Source: Algoriphagus lacus
Lineage (GTDB): Bacteria; Bacteroidota; Bacteroidia; Cytophagales; Cyclobacteriaceae
Direction of reading: 5' to 3'
DNA: 64,000 bases
Assembly (NCBI RefSeq): GCF_003583985.1
Contig: NZ_QXML01000006.1
Coordinates: forward strand, 287,391-351,390
Shown here: positions 45,443-53,759 of the stretch, piece by piece
Layout: each line of letters begins with the position of its first letter
Position numbering within the stretch: position 1 is the first letter of the stretch
Translations under genes and position numbers: made by a program
The notes under the pieces: generated by a model
Seen by the model: only the letters and a program-made list of their open reading frames with translations
The model's database searches: none
What the model was told of the DNA's origin: nothing

Positions 45443-46177
45443 TCAACGCTTGACCAATCGCTGGGCAGCCTGCACAATTTTTAGCAAGAAATTCTTGGTA
45501 TAATAAGACAAGAAGTTCTGGTAGTATTGATTTTGGAGGAGCTCCGGTTTGTTTTTGAGCAGTTTTCGGGTGTTACGGAGAATGATCAAATTCCTGTTTA
45601 CTTCGCTTCGGCCGCAAACGTGAACAAATAAGGCGGCATTGTGGTCGTGCGTTCCATAAAGGCAATTCATGGTTTCTGGATCATGGACGATCACCTTGTC
45701 CCGATACTTTGGAAGGATGTAATCGATGACTATTTTCTGTTCATAGGGAAAGGGACAATTCTCGCGCTGGGCATAGATTTCATCTTCCCAGTGGATTGCA
45801 TTCCGATGGACCAGTTTGACTCCCGTGTTTACAGGGAAATGGTAAGGTTTTTCATTGAAGACATGGTAAAGGATTGACGGATCACTCAGATCAATAAATT
45901 CTTCAATGTGCTTATCCATGGCTTGGATGTAAATATCGGTGTCCAGCCAGATGTACCATTCTGCATCGGGGAAAACCTCTCTTGCTTTCTTTAAAAGCAA
46001 GCACCGTCTAAAATGCAACTCAGAAACAATCATGGGTACGGGAGTTTCAGCATCATAATACAAATCATACTGATGCATCGCCGCGTACTCTTTTAAAACA
46101 TTCCGGGTGAGTTCGGCAAACATTACACCATCAGGATAGTGGCCTGAAACAATGCAGATCTTTCTCCTTTGGATCAT
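45443..46177 (-). CDS. GT34-like (GMA12/MNN10 family) glycosyltransferase
   Basis: 244 residues without signal peptide. GT-A fold elements: MIQRRKICIVSGHYPDGV at the start, then WYIWLDTDIYIQ with the DxD metal motif (LDTD), PVNTGVKLVHRN (NTG motif) and a C-terminal HVCGRSEVNRN block. Closest to galactosyl/mannosyl transferases of GT34, which use a UDP- or GDP-sugar on the cytoplasmic face of the membrane. It seems to be alone rather than in a polysaccharide locus. TATGTTTG box upstream. Confidence 0.8.
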   Translation of the reverse strand: MIQRRKICIVSGHYPDGVMFAELTRNVLKEYAAMHQYDLYYDAETPVPMIVSELHFRRCLLLKKAREVFPDAEWYIWLDTDIYIQAMDKHIEEFIDLSDPSILYHVFNEKPYHFPVNTGVKLVHRNAIHWEDEIYAQRENCPFPYEQKIVIDYILPKYRDKVIVHDPETMNCLYGTHDHNAALFVHVCGRSEVNRNLIILRNTRKLLKNKPELLQNQYYQNFLSYYTKNFLLKIVQAAQRLVKR

Positions 46178-46202
46178 AAGAATAAAATTAGACTAGTAGT
46201 TT

Positions 46203-46210
46203 CAAACATA
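46203..46210 (-). promoter_or_regulatory. Bacteroidota-type -7 box for the GT34-like gene
   Basis: Minus strand TATGTTTG, exact TAnnTTTG, 25 bp before the ATG. A TTG lies 22 bp further upstream, one base more than the usual spacing. Confidence 0.45.
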
Positions 46211-46488
46211 CGTCAATTTGAGAGGATGATGCCAACTCTTTATAAAATTTTATTTAGTTGGTTTTAAGGGATTGGGTAGTGGAAAAAGAAAAAGTAGGAC
46301 CTTCTGGCGAAATGAAGCGTTGGTTTGGTAATTTCAGACTGTCCGGAAGAAATAACAGAATAAGGCAAAGTAATTTTTGGCCACCGTGACACAGAACCAA
46401 GAAAGCGCCCTTGAACAATGCTCTCTTTCCAGTAATATTGGGGCCTTTAAACACCCAACTTACTCTCAATCGATCAAATCAGCTCCCT
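46211..46488. other. Intergenic between divergent genes, mostly no feature
   Basis: About 280 bp between the GT34-like promoter and the GNAT gene. A 71-codon minus-strand frame here looks like chance (no start signal, no recognisable protein). No tRNA or strong hairpin seen. Confidence 0.5.
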
Positions 46489-46938
46489 ATGACTATTTCC
46501 CATCTCGTCAAAGCCTTTCATGAACTCACCGTGGACGAACTCTATGAAATACTGAAACTGAGATCTGAGGTATTCGTAGTGGAACAAAACTGTGTATTCC
46601 AGGATATGGATGACAAGGATCAGAAATGTTATCACCTCATGGTGTTTTCCGAGAATGGGCTCGTGGCTTACAGCCGACTGGTTCCGGCTGGGTTGTCGTA
46701 TGAGGAAGTTGCAATCGGCAGGGTCATTACAGCCCCCTCCGTTAGAGGGACGGGATTGGGGAAAGTACTAATGGAATTGTCCATTCTCTATTGCCACCAA
46801 CTGTTGGGGACCGGACCGATCCGAATCGGTGCGCAAACCTACGCCTTGGGATTTTATGAATCCCTAGGTTTTGTCGCCGAAGGGGAGACCTATGACGAGG
46901 ACGGGATTGAGCACATTGAAATGGTCAGGAAAAGCTGA
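46489..46938 (+). CDS. ElaA-like GNAT family N-acetyltransferase
   Basis: 149 residues from ATG 46489 (MTISHLVKAFHELTVDEL). The ElaA pattern FHELTVDELYEILKLRSEVFVVEQNCVFQDMDDKD is present, followed by the acetyl-CoA loop APSVRGTGLGKVL (Q/RxxGxG/A) and a GAQTYALGFYESLGF end. It transfers an acetyl group from acetyl-CoA; the substrate is unknown. The reading frame continues 78 bp upstream without evidence of coding. Confidence 0.92.
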   Translation: MTISHLVKAFHELTVDELYEILKLRSEVFVVEQNCVFQDMDDKDQKCYHLMVFSENGLVAYSRLVPAGLSYEEVAIGRVITAPSVRGTGLGKVLMELSILYCHQLLGTGPIRIGAQTYALGFYESLGFVAEGETYDEDGIEHIEMVRKS

Positions 46939-47008
46939 TCGACCATACTTACACAAATTCCGGAGGATAAAAAAGTGAGGGATTAGGAATTCTAGCTTTG
47001 TTCAAGTT

Positions 47009-47087
47009 CCAATTAGCGCAAGTCCTAAGACCCAATTAGCGCAAGTCTTCAGACTTGTGCTTATCCAAATGCAGTCTTCAGACTGCA
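47009..47087. repeat. Cluster of direct and inverted short repeats
   Basis: CCAATTAGCGCAAGTC occurs twice, 23 bp apart (47009-47024, 47032-47047). The second copy runs into a hairpin CAAGTCT-TC-AGACTTG (47042-47057), followed by an 18-bp palindrome TGCAGTCT-TC-AGACTGCA (47070-47087). The arms share the AGTCTTCAGACT core. Confidence 0.75.
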
Positions 47088-47123
47088 GGATGTGCAATGC
47101 AGTCAGGATACTGCAAGAAGTGA

Positions 47124-47147
47124 GGTCCAAGACTGAAGTCTTGAACC
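47124..47147. repeat. 24-bp palindromic repeat, copy 1 (one mismatch)
   Basis: GGTCCAAGACTGAAGTCTTGAACC, an imperfect form of the GGTTCAAGACTTCAGTCTTGAACC palindrome family found also at 48669, 50320 and (degenerate) 50508. Confidence 0.75.
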
Positions 47148-47172
47148 TTTCCACTGTTCGTATTTATTCCCC

Positions 47173-48447
47173 TTAATTTTTCGACTTCTGCTCTTGATAA
47201 GGCCCATAGACCGCATCCCGGAATCTTTTGTGAACCTGCCCGGAAAACGGCATGATCTGGACAAATAACACCGCAGTCAGCTTGTTTTTGGGATCCACCC
47301 AAAACAGAGTGCTTGCTGCTCCATCCCAAAAGAATTCCCCTACTTCTCCCATGTTTTCCTCGGCTGAAGCAGGAGGGGCTACCCGAACTGCAAAATCAAT
47401 CCCAAAGCCCACTTGGCCTTTGGATGGCAGAAACATCCGCTCGGTCACGCTGTCCTCGAGTTGGTTTGTGGTCATCAACTGCACCGTCTCGGGTTTGAGA
47501 ATGGTCACTCCGTTATAGCTACCTCCATTGACCAGCATCTGAGCAAATTTCATGTAATCATCCAAGGTGGAAGTCAGGCCATAGCCTCCCGGAGTCATGG
47601 GCCATTCCCGGGTATTGAAAGCATGGGCAATCGAATCCGGAACTTGGGTCAAGGTGCCGTTTTCTTCCTTTCGGTAAATTGCGGATAGGCGATCCTGATC
47701 CGATTCAGGAACGAAATACCGGGTTTCGCTCATTCCCAAAGGATCCAACACATTTTCCCGGACATAATCCCCATACGGTTTGCCTGAAATCCGCTCCACC
47801 AAAAATGCCTGCACATCTACGGAAGGGCCATAGGCCCATTGGGTGCCCGGCTGAAACATCAGTGGCACTTTTCCCATTTTTTCCGCCATTTGAACTAAGG
47901 TGTTTTGGGGATTTCCGGCATCTGCTGCTTTCAACAGATCCCCTAATCCCGGTTGAGTTGGATTGATGGCAAACCCTGCTGTGTGTCGGGTGATATCCCG
48001 AATGGTAATCGGACGGGCAAGTGGCTCCAGCTTGATTTCACCTGTCACCGAATCCATTCCGGCAAAAACCTGCATGTTGGCGAATTCAGGGGCATATTTT
48101 TCCAAAGGATCATCCAATTGAAAAGCCCCTTTTTCATACAGGGTCATCAATGCGACTCCCGTGATAGGTTTGGTCATGGAGTAAATAATGGCCAGGGTAT
48201 TCCGATCCATTGGCTTCTGGGCTTCCCGATCCGCAAAACCTGTCGCATGAAAGTAGGCTTCCTGTCCATCCTCAAAGATGAGAGCAGAAGCACCGGCCAC
48301 CAAGCCCTCGTCCACCAGAGCTTTGAGGGTGGAGTCAATGCGTGCTTTGGTTTCTTCGGTGATGACTTGGGTTTCGGTGGATTGGGGTCCGGTGCAGGCC
48401 GAGGAGGCCAGCAGGGCAAATGCGACTATCGCATGGGTAAATTTCAT
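47173..48447 (-). CDS. Serine hydrolase, beta-lactamase/esterase (class C-like) lipoprotein
   Basis: 424 residues from ATG 48447 (MKFTHAIVAFALLASSAC, lipobox Cys ~18). SxxK motif Ser90-Met-Thr-Lys93 (YSMTKPITG), the tyrosine motif WAYGPSVDV (YGP instead of YxN) and a late Gly-rich strand near GFGIDFAVRV. This penicillin-binding/beta-lactamase fold includes esterases and D-aminopeptidases; true beta-lactamase activity is not indicated. Works in the periplasm or at the surface. Another ATG five codons earlier is possible. Confidence 0.9.
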   Translation of the reverse strand: MKFTHAIVAFALLASSACTGPQSTETQVITEETKARIDSTLKALVDEGLVAGASALIFEDGQEAYFHATGFADREAQKPMDRNTLAIIYSMTKPITGVALMTLYEKGAFQLDDPLEKYAPEFANMQVFAGMDSVTGEIKLEPLARPITIRDITRHTAGFAINPTQPGLGDLLKAADAGNPQNTLVQMAEKMGKVPLMFQPGTQWAYGPSVDVQAFLVERISGKPYGDYVRENVLDPLGMSETRYFVPESDQDRLSAIYRKEENGTLTQVPDSIAHAFNTREWPMTPGGYGLTSTLDDYMKFAQMLVNGGSYNGVTILKPETVQLMTTNQLEDSVTERMFLPSKGQVGFGIDFAVRVAPPASAEENMGEVGEFFWDGAASTLFWVDPKNKLTAVLFVQIMPFSGQVHKRFRDAVYGPYQEQKSKN

Positions 48448-48668
48448 AGGAATGGGGTTCATGGGTTTCCAATCAAGATAAGGAGAAATAAAACAGGTGA
48501 TTCCGAATTTACATTGCCTCCGGGAAATTGAAGATGAGCTGTTGGAATTCCGGAAACCTGAAGTGGACAAAACTTCTGGTTTTCGGCCCTTTTCAAAGTA
48601 TCCAACTAGGTTGGTTCAAGTCTATTGAATTGGGTCAAAAAAATCAGTCAGAAGACTGTAAAAAGGCA

Positions 48669-48692
48669 GGTTCAAGACTTCAGTCTTGAACC
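48669..48692. repeat. 24-bp palindromic repeat, copy 2 (perfect)
   Basis: GGTTCAAGACT-TC-AGTCTTGAACC: 11-bp arms around TC. Located in the space between serine hydrolase and M28 peptidase genes, close to the latter's stop, where it could also act as a transcription-terminating hairpin. Confidence 0.85.
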
Positions 48693-48708
48693 TCCGTGAT
48701 CCCTTTCC

Positions 48709-50235
48709 TCAATTTGCAGGTACTTCAGGCCTCAACTTGCTGCCGGGTTTCCAGGCGGGTGCTTGGGCACTGCTTGCAACCCGCTCGACCAATCCGTAAA
48801 AAAACTGGTTGAACTTAGCCGCTGCTTCCCAGTCGATCTTCTGCTGGAGGTCATCTTTAGGAGTGTGATACCCTTCACGGTACCACTGACGGTAGATTCG
48901 CTCGCTTTCACTTCCCGGCTCAAAGCCAAAGACAAAATTGATTGCCGGAATCCCGGCCTGGATAAAGTTCCAATGGTCAGAGCGACGAATCAATCCCCGT
49001 TCAGGTTCGGGGTCGTTTTGAACTTTGATCTGCATACTAGCGGCCACAGCAGCCGCATCGTCACCAAGGGTCGTCTCATCCAGTGCATGAACTGTCATCA
49101 GATTCAAAGGAAAAATCGGCCGAAGCTGATCCAAATTGATATTTGCCGCAATGTGTTCTTTTGGAACCGGAAGGTTTTGTACCAAGTATCTTGAACCTAA
49201 CAATCCCTTTTCCTCACCGGTCACAATTGCAAAAATCAAAGGCCGCTTAAATCCCTCCCCGTTTTGTCTTTTTGCCAGTTGGACGATAAGGGCTACATAA
49301 GCCGCATCATCCAGGGTACCATTATACAAACTGTCACCGTCCACAGGCTCCCCATACCCATATCCATCCAGGTGAGCGGTCAACACAATTGCCTGATTGG
49401 CTAGCGCTGGATCAGTGCCCGGCAGGAGCGCAAGGATGTTCGGGGAGTTTAAAGTTCTTTGCATGGTGGTGAAACTCGCCTTGAATGAATCAGTAAGCTC
49501 AAATGTCGGAAGGGGATTGCCCTGACTGCCCAAATCGATCAGTTCGTTTGCATTTTGCCCGCTTCCCTCCAAGACTTTCCCTAGGGCATCCGCATTGAGT
49601 CTGAAATTAAGAAGGGAAGGTGGAGTGGGTGTGGAACCGGCCAGACTTACGCTGCGGCTGTAGGCAAAGGGCCATCGTGGGGGTTCAACCGTAAAACCCG
49701 GGTCAGCAATAAGGATCATTCCCAAGGCACCGGCTTCGGTCAGGGTTTTTATCCGGTCTGCATCGGAAGGCAAGCCCTCTTTTCGTGTACCGTGGCAGAT
49801 TACCAGTTTGTTTTTTACCTCCCCAAGACTGGCAGAATCGCAATAGCCACAGTAAATCATCGGGGCCTCAACGGACTCAGTAACATTTCCTGGTGAAGCG
49901 TATACATCGTACAAGAACCTTAACTCCCTACCGCCAACCGTGACCGAGGCCTGGGTAATTTCCGTTTCCTCCATCGCTACCTCCTGGAACCAACTGCCTT
50001 GGTCTCCCAAGGGCTGAAGCCCTGCTTCAGCAAAGGCTTTGGCAACCACTTCCGCCGCCTTGACAAATCCCGGAGAACCCGTATCTCTGCCCTCCATTTC
50101 ATCGCTGGAAAGTTCGGTGGTCAGATCCCACCAGGCTCGGGTATCCTCATCCAGAACTGTGGAAGAATCACTTGAATTTTCACAACCGGTGAGGAGTAAA
50201 CCAAAACAGAGGAAGGCGGGAATAAGGTAACGCAT
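48709..50235 (-). CDS. M28 family metallopeptidase, lipoprotein
   Basis: 508 residues from ATG 50235 (MRYLIPAFLCFGLLLTGC, Cys ~18). A protease-associated (PA) domain lies at ~120-250 (TLTEAGALGMILIADPGF), then the zinc aminopeptidase core: LTAHLDGYG (His ligand), NGTLDDAA (bridging Asp), VTGEEKGLLGS (catalytic Glu), NINLDQL (Asp ligand) and RRSDHWNF (His ligand). It removes N-terminal residues from peptides in the periplasm. The usual (A)DN at the bridging Asp is DD here, the ligand itself being kept. Confidence 0.92.
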   Translation of the reverse strand: MRYLIPAFLCFGLLLTGCENSSDSSTVLDEDTRAWWDLTTELSSDEMEGRDTGSPGFVKAAEVVAKAFAEAGLQPLGDQGSWFQEVAMEETEITQASVTVGGRELRFLYDVYASPGNVTESVEAPMIYCGYCDSASLGEVKNKLVICHGTRKEGLPSDADRIKTLTEAGALGMILIADPGFTVEPPRWPFAYSRSVSLAGSTPTPPSLLNFRLNADALGKVLEGSGQNANELIDLGSQGNPLPTFELTDSFKASFTTMQRTLNSPNILALLPGTDPALANQAIVLTAHLDGYGYGEPVDGDSLYNGTLDDAAYVALIVQLAKRQNGEGFKRPLIFAIVTGEEKGLLGSRYLVQNLPVPKEHIAANINLDQLRPIFPLNLMTVHALDETTLGDDAAAVAASMQIKVQNDPEPERGLIRRSDHWNFIQAGIPAINFVFGFEPGSESERIYRQWYREGYHTPKDDLQQKIDWEAAAKFNQFFYGLVERVASSAQAPAWKPGSKLRPEVPAN

Positions 50236-50319
50236 AGGGGATATAATTTTTGATCTAGATAAGTTAATAGGATTATCCGGCAATTAAACCAGTGGCAAAG
50301 CTTGGTTATTGAAAAGTCT

Positions 50320-50343
50320 GGTTCAAGACTTCAGTCTTGAACC
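50320..50343. repeat. 24-bp palindromic repeat, copy 3 (perfect)
   Basis: Identical to the copy at 48669. It lies 13 bp left of the MITE-like element. Confidence 0.85.
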
Positions 50344-50356
50344 ATGGTGGGTTTTT

Positions 50357-50493
50357 AATCCCCCTTGCCCCCTTTAAAAAAGGGGGAGTTGCCTCAAGAG
50401 GAACCTCTGTCCTCATTTCTTATTGTTAAGGCGAAGTTTAACAACTGAAGTGCTTTTGGCCTGACTCCCCCTTGTCAAGGGGGTGGGGGGATT
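50357..50493. mobile_element. MITE-like element with ~30-bp terminal inverted repeats
   Basis: 137 bp flanked by inverted ends: left AATCCCCC...GGGGGAGT (50357-50389) and right ACTCCCCC...GGGGGGATT (50464-50493), which are reverse complements with a few differences. Each end is itself a hairpin (CCCCCTTT/AAAGGGGG, CCCCCTT/AAGGGGG). The interior (GTTGCCTCAAG ... GTTAAGGCGAA) recurs at 54176-54234. No transposase inside; flanking TT may be a target duplication but is too short to be sure. Confidence 0.65.
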
Positions 50494-50507
50494 TGGAAGT
50501 AATGGCA

Positions 50508-50531
50508 GGTCTAAGATTAATGTCTTAAACC
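50508..50531. repeat. 24-bp palindromic repeat, degenerate copy 4
   Basis: GGTCTAAGATTAATGTCTTAAACC keeps the arm layout of the family but with several changes; it sits 14 bp right of the MITE-like element. Confidence 0.5.
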
Positions 50532-50563
50532 ATTGTGGGGCCTGTCGAAGCATTTGTCACCGG

Positions 50564-51916
50564 TCACCGAGCTTGTCGATGTCCATTCCTTTTGCTCAGC
50601 CAAAAAACAGGAATCCCAAAAAGCAAAGCCAACACACCCAGAATCACCGAGTCCCAACCCGCACCGAAAAAGATCCAAGCTGTGAAGCTCAAGCCCAAAA
50701 AGCTGTACACCATCGCTTTCCAATCCCGCTTAAATCCTAAACGGCGTGTAAACGAAAAGTACCCATAGGCAAGCACCGCCCCAAAATAAAAGGCCAAGGA
50801 GGTGGTGGTGGTAAGCAAAACCATAAACTCATACAGCCCGCTGAATCCTTTACTTTGGTTGAACAGCAGGAGGATCGTGATCATCACGCTTGATACGATC
50901 ACGCCAACGCTCGGTGCTCCTGTGGGATTTTTATAGGCCAAGGCCCTGGGCAGCAGACCATCTTTGGCCATGGAGTAGGGGATTTGCCCCTGCAGGAGGA
51001 TCCAGCCGTTGAGTGCACCAAAACTTGCCAGGCAAGCGCCCGCAGCCACCGCATAACCCGTGTTGATTCCAAAAATCAGGTTGGCGGCGTCGCTGAACGG
51101 CGCCTGACTTTGTGCCACTTCGGCAGGGGAAAGGACTCCAAAAAGGGAAAAGGAACTGAACAGGTAGAGAAAAATCACCAGTCCGACCCCGATTTTGGTG
51201 CCTTTGGAAATGGTCTTTTCGGGTTGCTTGATATTTTCCGCAGGAATGGTCGCCGACTCGATTCCCATAAATGCATAAAAGCACAAGACAGAGGAAGTCG
51301 TAATCGCCTGAATGGAAGATTCCTGGGAGGTATTGAAGGGGATGAAATTGTCAAGATCAATGAAGAGGATGCCCCCAAAGGCCACCACTAAAATAGGCAA
51401 GACCTTCAGTAGGGTGGTCACTACTTGCAGATTGCCGGAGGACCGGATGGAGAGACTGTTGAGCAGGGTCAATCCCCAAATCGCCAGCAGGGCCACGGTG
51501 ACCGAAAACCAGGGAGATTGGCTGATTTCAGGGAAAAAGACTCCGAAATAGCCCGAAAAGGTCAGTGCAATGGCTGCATTGGTACTCCACATCGACAGCC
51601 AAAATCCCCAGGCCACCACAAAGGCCGGCAACTCTCCAAAGGCCGCTTTGGTGTAGGCATAGGAACCGCCCGTCTCGGGAATGACCTTGCTCAGTGCGCT
51701 CATCACGTAGGCCAAAATCCAAGCCCCTATGGCTGCTACCAGCCAACCAAGGAGGCTGATTCCGCCAAACTGCGCCAAAACCGAGGGAAGCGTGAAGATA
51801 CCCGAACCGATCATGCCGCCTGCTACCAGGGAAATGACAGTGACTAAGCCAAGCGATCGTGTATTTTCCGGGGGATTCAAAAGCGGGATTGGGGTTAAAA
51901 AGAGTAATTTAGCCAA
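50564..51916 (-). CDS. APC family amino acid permease
   Basis: 450 residues, about 12 membrane helices. APC core motifs: ISLVAGGMIGSGIFTLPSVLAQFGG, VIPETGGSYAYTKAAFGELPAFVVAWGFWLS, and a FYAFMGIESATIPAENIKQPEKTI block, as in arginine/agmatine or basic amino acid antiporters. The frame has no ATG before the first helix; the TTG at 51916 or at 51880 must be used. Its start is only ~20 bp from the divergent Rieske gene start. Codon use is GC-richer than most of the window. Confidence 0.9.
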   Translation of the reverse strand: MAKLLFLTPIPLLNPPENTRSLGLVTVISLVAGGMIGSGIFTLPSVLAQFGGISLLGWLVAAIGAWILAYVMSALSKVIPETGGSYAYTKAAFGELPAFVVAWGFWLSMWSTNAAIALTFSGYFGVFFPEISQSPWFSVTVALLAIWGLTLLNSLSIRSSGNLQVVTTLLKVLPILVVAFGGILFIDLDNFIPFNTSQESSIQAITTSSVLCFYAFMGIESATIPAENIKQPEKTISKGTKIGVGLVIFLYLFSSFSLFGVLSPAEVAQSQAPFSDAANLIFGINTGYAVAAGACLASFGALNGWILLQGQIPYSMAKDGLLPRALAYKNPTGAPSVGVIVSSVMITILLLFNQSKGFSGLYEFMVLLTTTTSLAFYFGAVLAYGYFSFTRRLGFKRDWKAMVYSFLGLSFTAWIFFGAGWDSVILGVLALLFGIPVFWLSKRNGHRQAR

Positions 51917-51936
51917 GCATCAAGATAGAAAGATAT

Positions 51937-53022
51937 TTGAAACCCATCGTGATCCATCCGGACATTGCGCAGGCGGAGACGCTGCCTTCTTCCTTTTACC
52001 GCTCTCAGGAAGTTTTTGACCTGCTGATCGAGCAGGTTTTTGCCAAAACCTGGCAGTTTGCCGGGGACAGCAGCCGAGTTTCCCTTCCTCAGCAGGTTTA
52101 TCCCTTTCCTTTCTTGGAGTTTGGCTTGGAGGAACCCATGCTGCTTACTAATTCTGATGGGCAGCTGTCCTGTATTTCCAATGTGTGCACCCACCGGGGC
52201 AACATCCTCTGCCACGCCCCAAGCAAGTCCAGGCAAATCACCTGCGCGTACCATGGCCGGAGATTTTCCCTGCAAGGCGAATTTCAGCACATGCCGCAGT
52301 TTAAGGAGGCGAAGGATTTTCCCAGAAAAGCCGATGACCTGACCCGTTTTCCTCTGCTTCAGTTGGGACCCTGGTTGTTTACGGCTTTGAGCGAAGAGAT
52401 GGATTTTCAGCCGGTATTGGATGCGATGAACCGCAAAGTGGGCTTTTTGCCCTTGGAGCAATTTCGGGAGGACAAAAGCCGCAACAAAGACTACCTGGTC
52501 AACACTCATTGGGCCCTGTATTGCGACAATTACCTGGAGGGCTTCCACATTCCCTTTGTCCACGACAGCCTCAATGCCGTCCTGGATTATGGCAAGTACG
52601 AGACCATCCTCTACCCGAATGCCAGCCTGCAAGTCGGGCATTCCTCGGGTGGGGAGCATGTTTTTGATCTTCCTGCGGATCACGAGGACTACGGCAAGCA
52701 GATCAGCGCCTATTACTTCTGGCTTTTTCCCAACATGATGTTCAACTTTTACCCTTGGGGATGCTCGATCAATATCGTGAAGCCCATCGCGCCCAACCGG
52801 ACCAAGGTCAGTTTTCTGACTTACGTCTACGACGAAAGCAAACTCGACACCGGTGCAGGGTCAGCCTTGGACAAGGTCGAGCGGGAAGATGAGTTTGTCG
52901 TCGAGGGAGTGTTCAAAGGCATGCAGTCACGGGTGTATCAGTCCGGACGCTTTTCTCCTCAGATGGAAAAAGGTGTGCATCACTTCCATCGGATGTTGGC
53001 GGAGAGACTTTGGGGGAAGTGA
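51937..53022 (+). CDS. Rieske non-heme iron oxygenase, alpha subunit
   Basis: 361 residues from TTG 51937; a GTG at 51949 (giving IHPDIAQAETLPSSFY) matches the family N-terminus equally well. Rieske [2Fe-2S] ligands: CTH (Cys84, His86) and CAYH (Cys103, His106). The mononuclear iron site is DNYLEGFHIPFVH (Asp197, His204, His209). Ring-hydroxylating or choline/carnitine-type monooxygenase subunit; the partner reductase is not adjacent and the substrate is unknown. GC-richer than the following genes. Divergent from the APC permease, so the two may share control. Confidence 0.92.
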   Translation: MKPIVIHPDIAQAETLPSSFYRSQEVFDLLIEQVFAKTWQFAGDSSRVSLPQQVYPFPFLEFGLEEPMLLTNSDGQLSCISNVCTHRGNILCHAPSKSRQITCAYHGRRFSLQGEFQHMPQFKEAKDFPRKADDLTRFPLLQLGPWLFTALSEEMDFQPVLDAMNRKVGFLPLEQFREDKSRNKDYLVNTHWALYCDNYLEGFHIPFVHDSLNAVLDYGKYETILYPNASLQVGHSSGGEHVFDLPADHEDYGKQISAYYFWLFPNMMFNFYPWGCSINIVKPIAPNRTKVSFLTYVYDESKLDTGAGSALDKVEREDEFVVEGVFKGMQSRVYQSGRFSPQMEKGVHHFHRMLAERLWGK

Positions 53023-53034
53023 TTGGGAAAAACC

Positions 53035-53622
53035 ATGAAGAATAATTTTATAGTATTTTTAGTTAGTTTGCTTGTGGTTTTTTCTTGCAAGGAGAAAACG
53101 AATGATGATTTGATATGCGTTAATGAGGCGGGACTCGAAATTTGCCTACCTGATAGATGGGTTGTTCAAAAGAGGCCTGATTACTTCTTGTATGCTAAAC
53201 TTCCAAATCAGAATGATTTTTTTGCAATCAATTTTTTTGATAATCCCGATGGAGATCAAATGTTCTTTGACTATTTAACTGGTACACATGAAAGATTTTT
53301 TTATCATGAGTTGAATTTATTGGATTATTCTATTCATGAATTTGTCAATGATGGATTTAGATATCTTTATTCAGTCTATGAATTTAATCAAGAAGGAGAA
53401 AAGGTTAAGTATATTTCTATTACATTCAATTTAGATAATGTATTTTATGATATTGCGATAAGAATAAATGCAGACAATAAATCCGAAATTGAAGATCGAT
53501 TCAGGAAACTGGTAGTTCCAAGTTTAAAATTGAATGGAAAGATAGTGTTTGATTTAAAAAGTGACCCTGAAAAAATAACCGAGATTAGTGCGGGACCTTT
53601 GGATAGTTTGTTGATGAAATGA
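53035..53622 (+). CDS. AT-rich putative lipoprotein of unknown function
   Basis: 195 residues from ATG 53035 (MKNNFIVFLVSLLVVFSC, Cys ~18). Mature part alternates beta strands and turns rich in Asp, Asn and aromatic residues (DYFLYAKLPNQNDFFAINFFDN). No family recognised. Its first base is 13 bp after the Rieske stop, but base composition differs sharply (AT-rich against GC-rich), so it may have arrived separately. Confidence 0.7.
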   Translation: MKNNFIVFLVSLLVVFSCKEKTNDDLICVNEAGLEICLPDRWVVQKRPDYFLYAKLPNQNDFFAINFFDNPDGDQMFFDYLTGTHERFFYHELNLLDYSIHEFVNDGFRYLYSVYEFNQEGEKVKYISITFNLDNVFYDIAIRINADNKSEIEDRFRKLVVPSLKLNGKIVFDLKSDPEKITEISAGPLDSLLMK

Positions 53623-53759
53623 AAGATTCAAAATTGGTTGGTCTTTTTCCGTGAAATCCGTGAATGGCGAGAAAATTTCACCCTAGGCCTACGTGTACTT
53701 TTGAGGTGCTGAGAAGTTGCCACGCTAAAAGGTGTTTGAATTTTAAACTTTATAGGAAA

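Noticed and set aside
46254..46469. 71-codon minus-strand frame between the GT34-like and GNAT genes
   Set aside because: No family, no start signal, low-information sequence in a divergent promoter region.
47679..48531. Long plus-strand frames opposite the serine hydrolase gene
   Set aside because: Composition-driven antisense shadows; the minus-strand protein has a lipobox and SxxK motif.
51895..52683. 262-codon minus-strand frame opposite the Rieske gene
   Set aside because: The plus-strand gene has complete Rieske and iron-site motifs; the antisense frame has no recognisable features.
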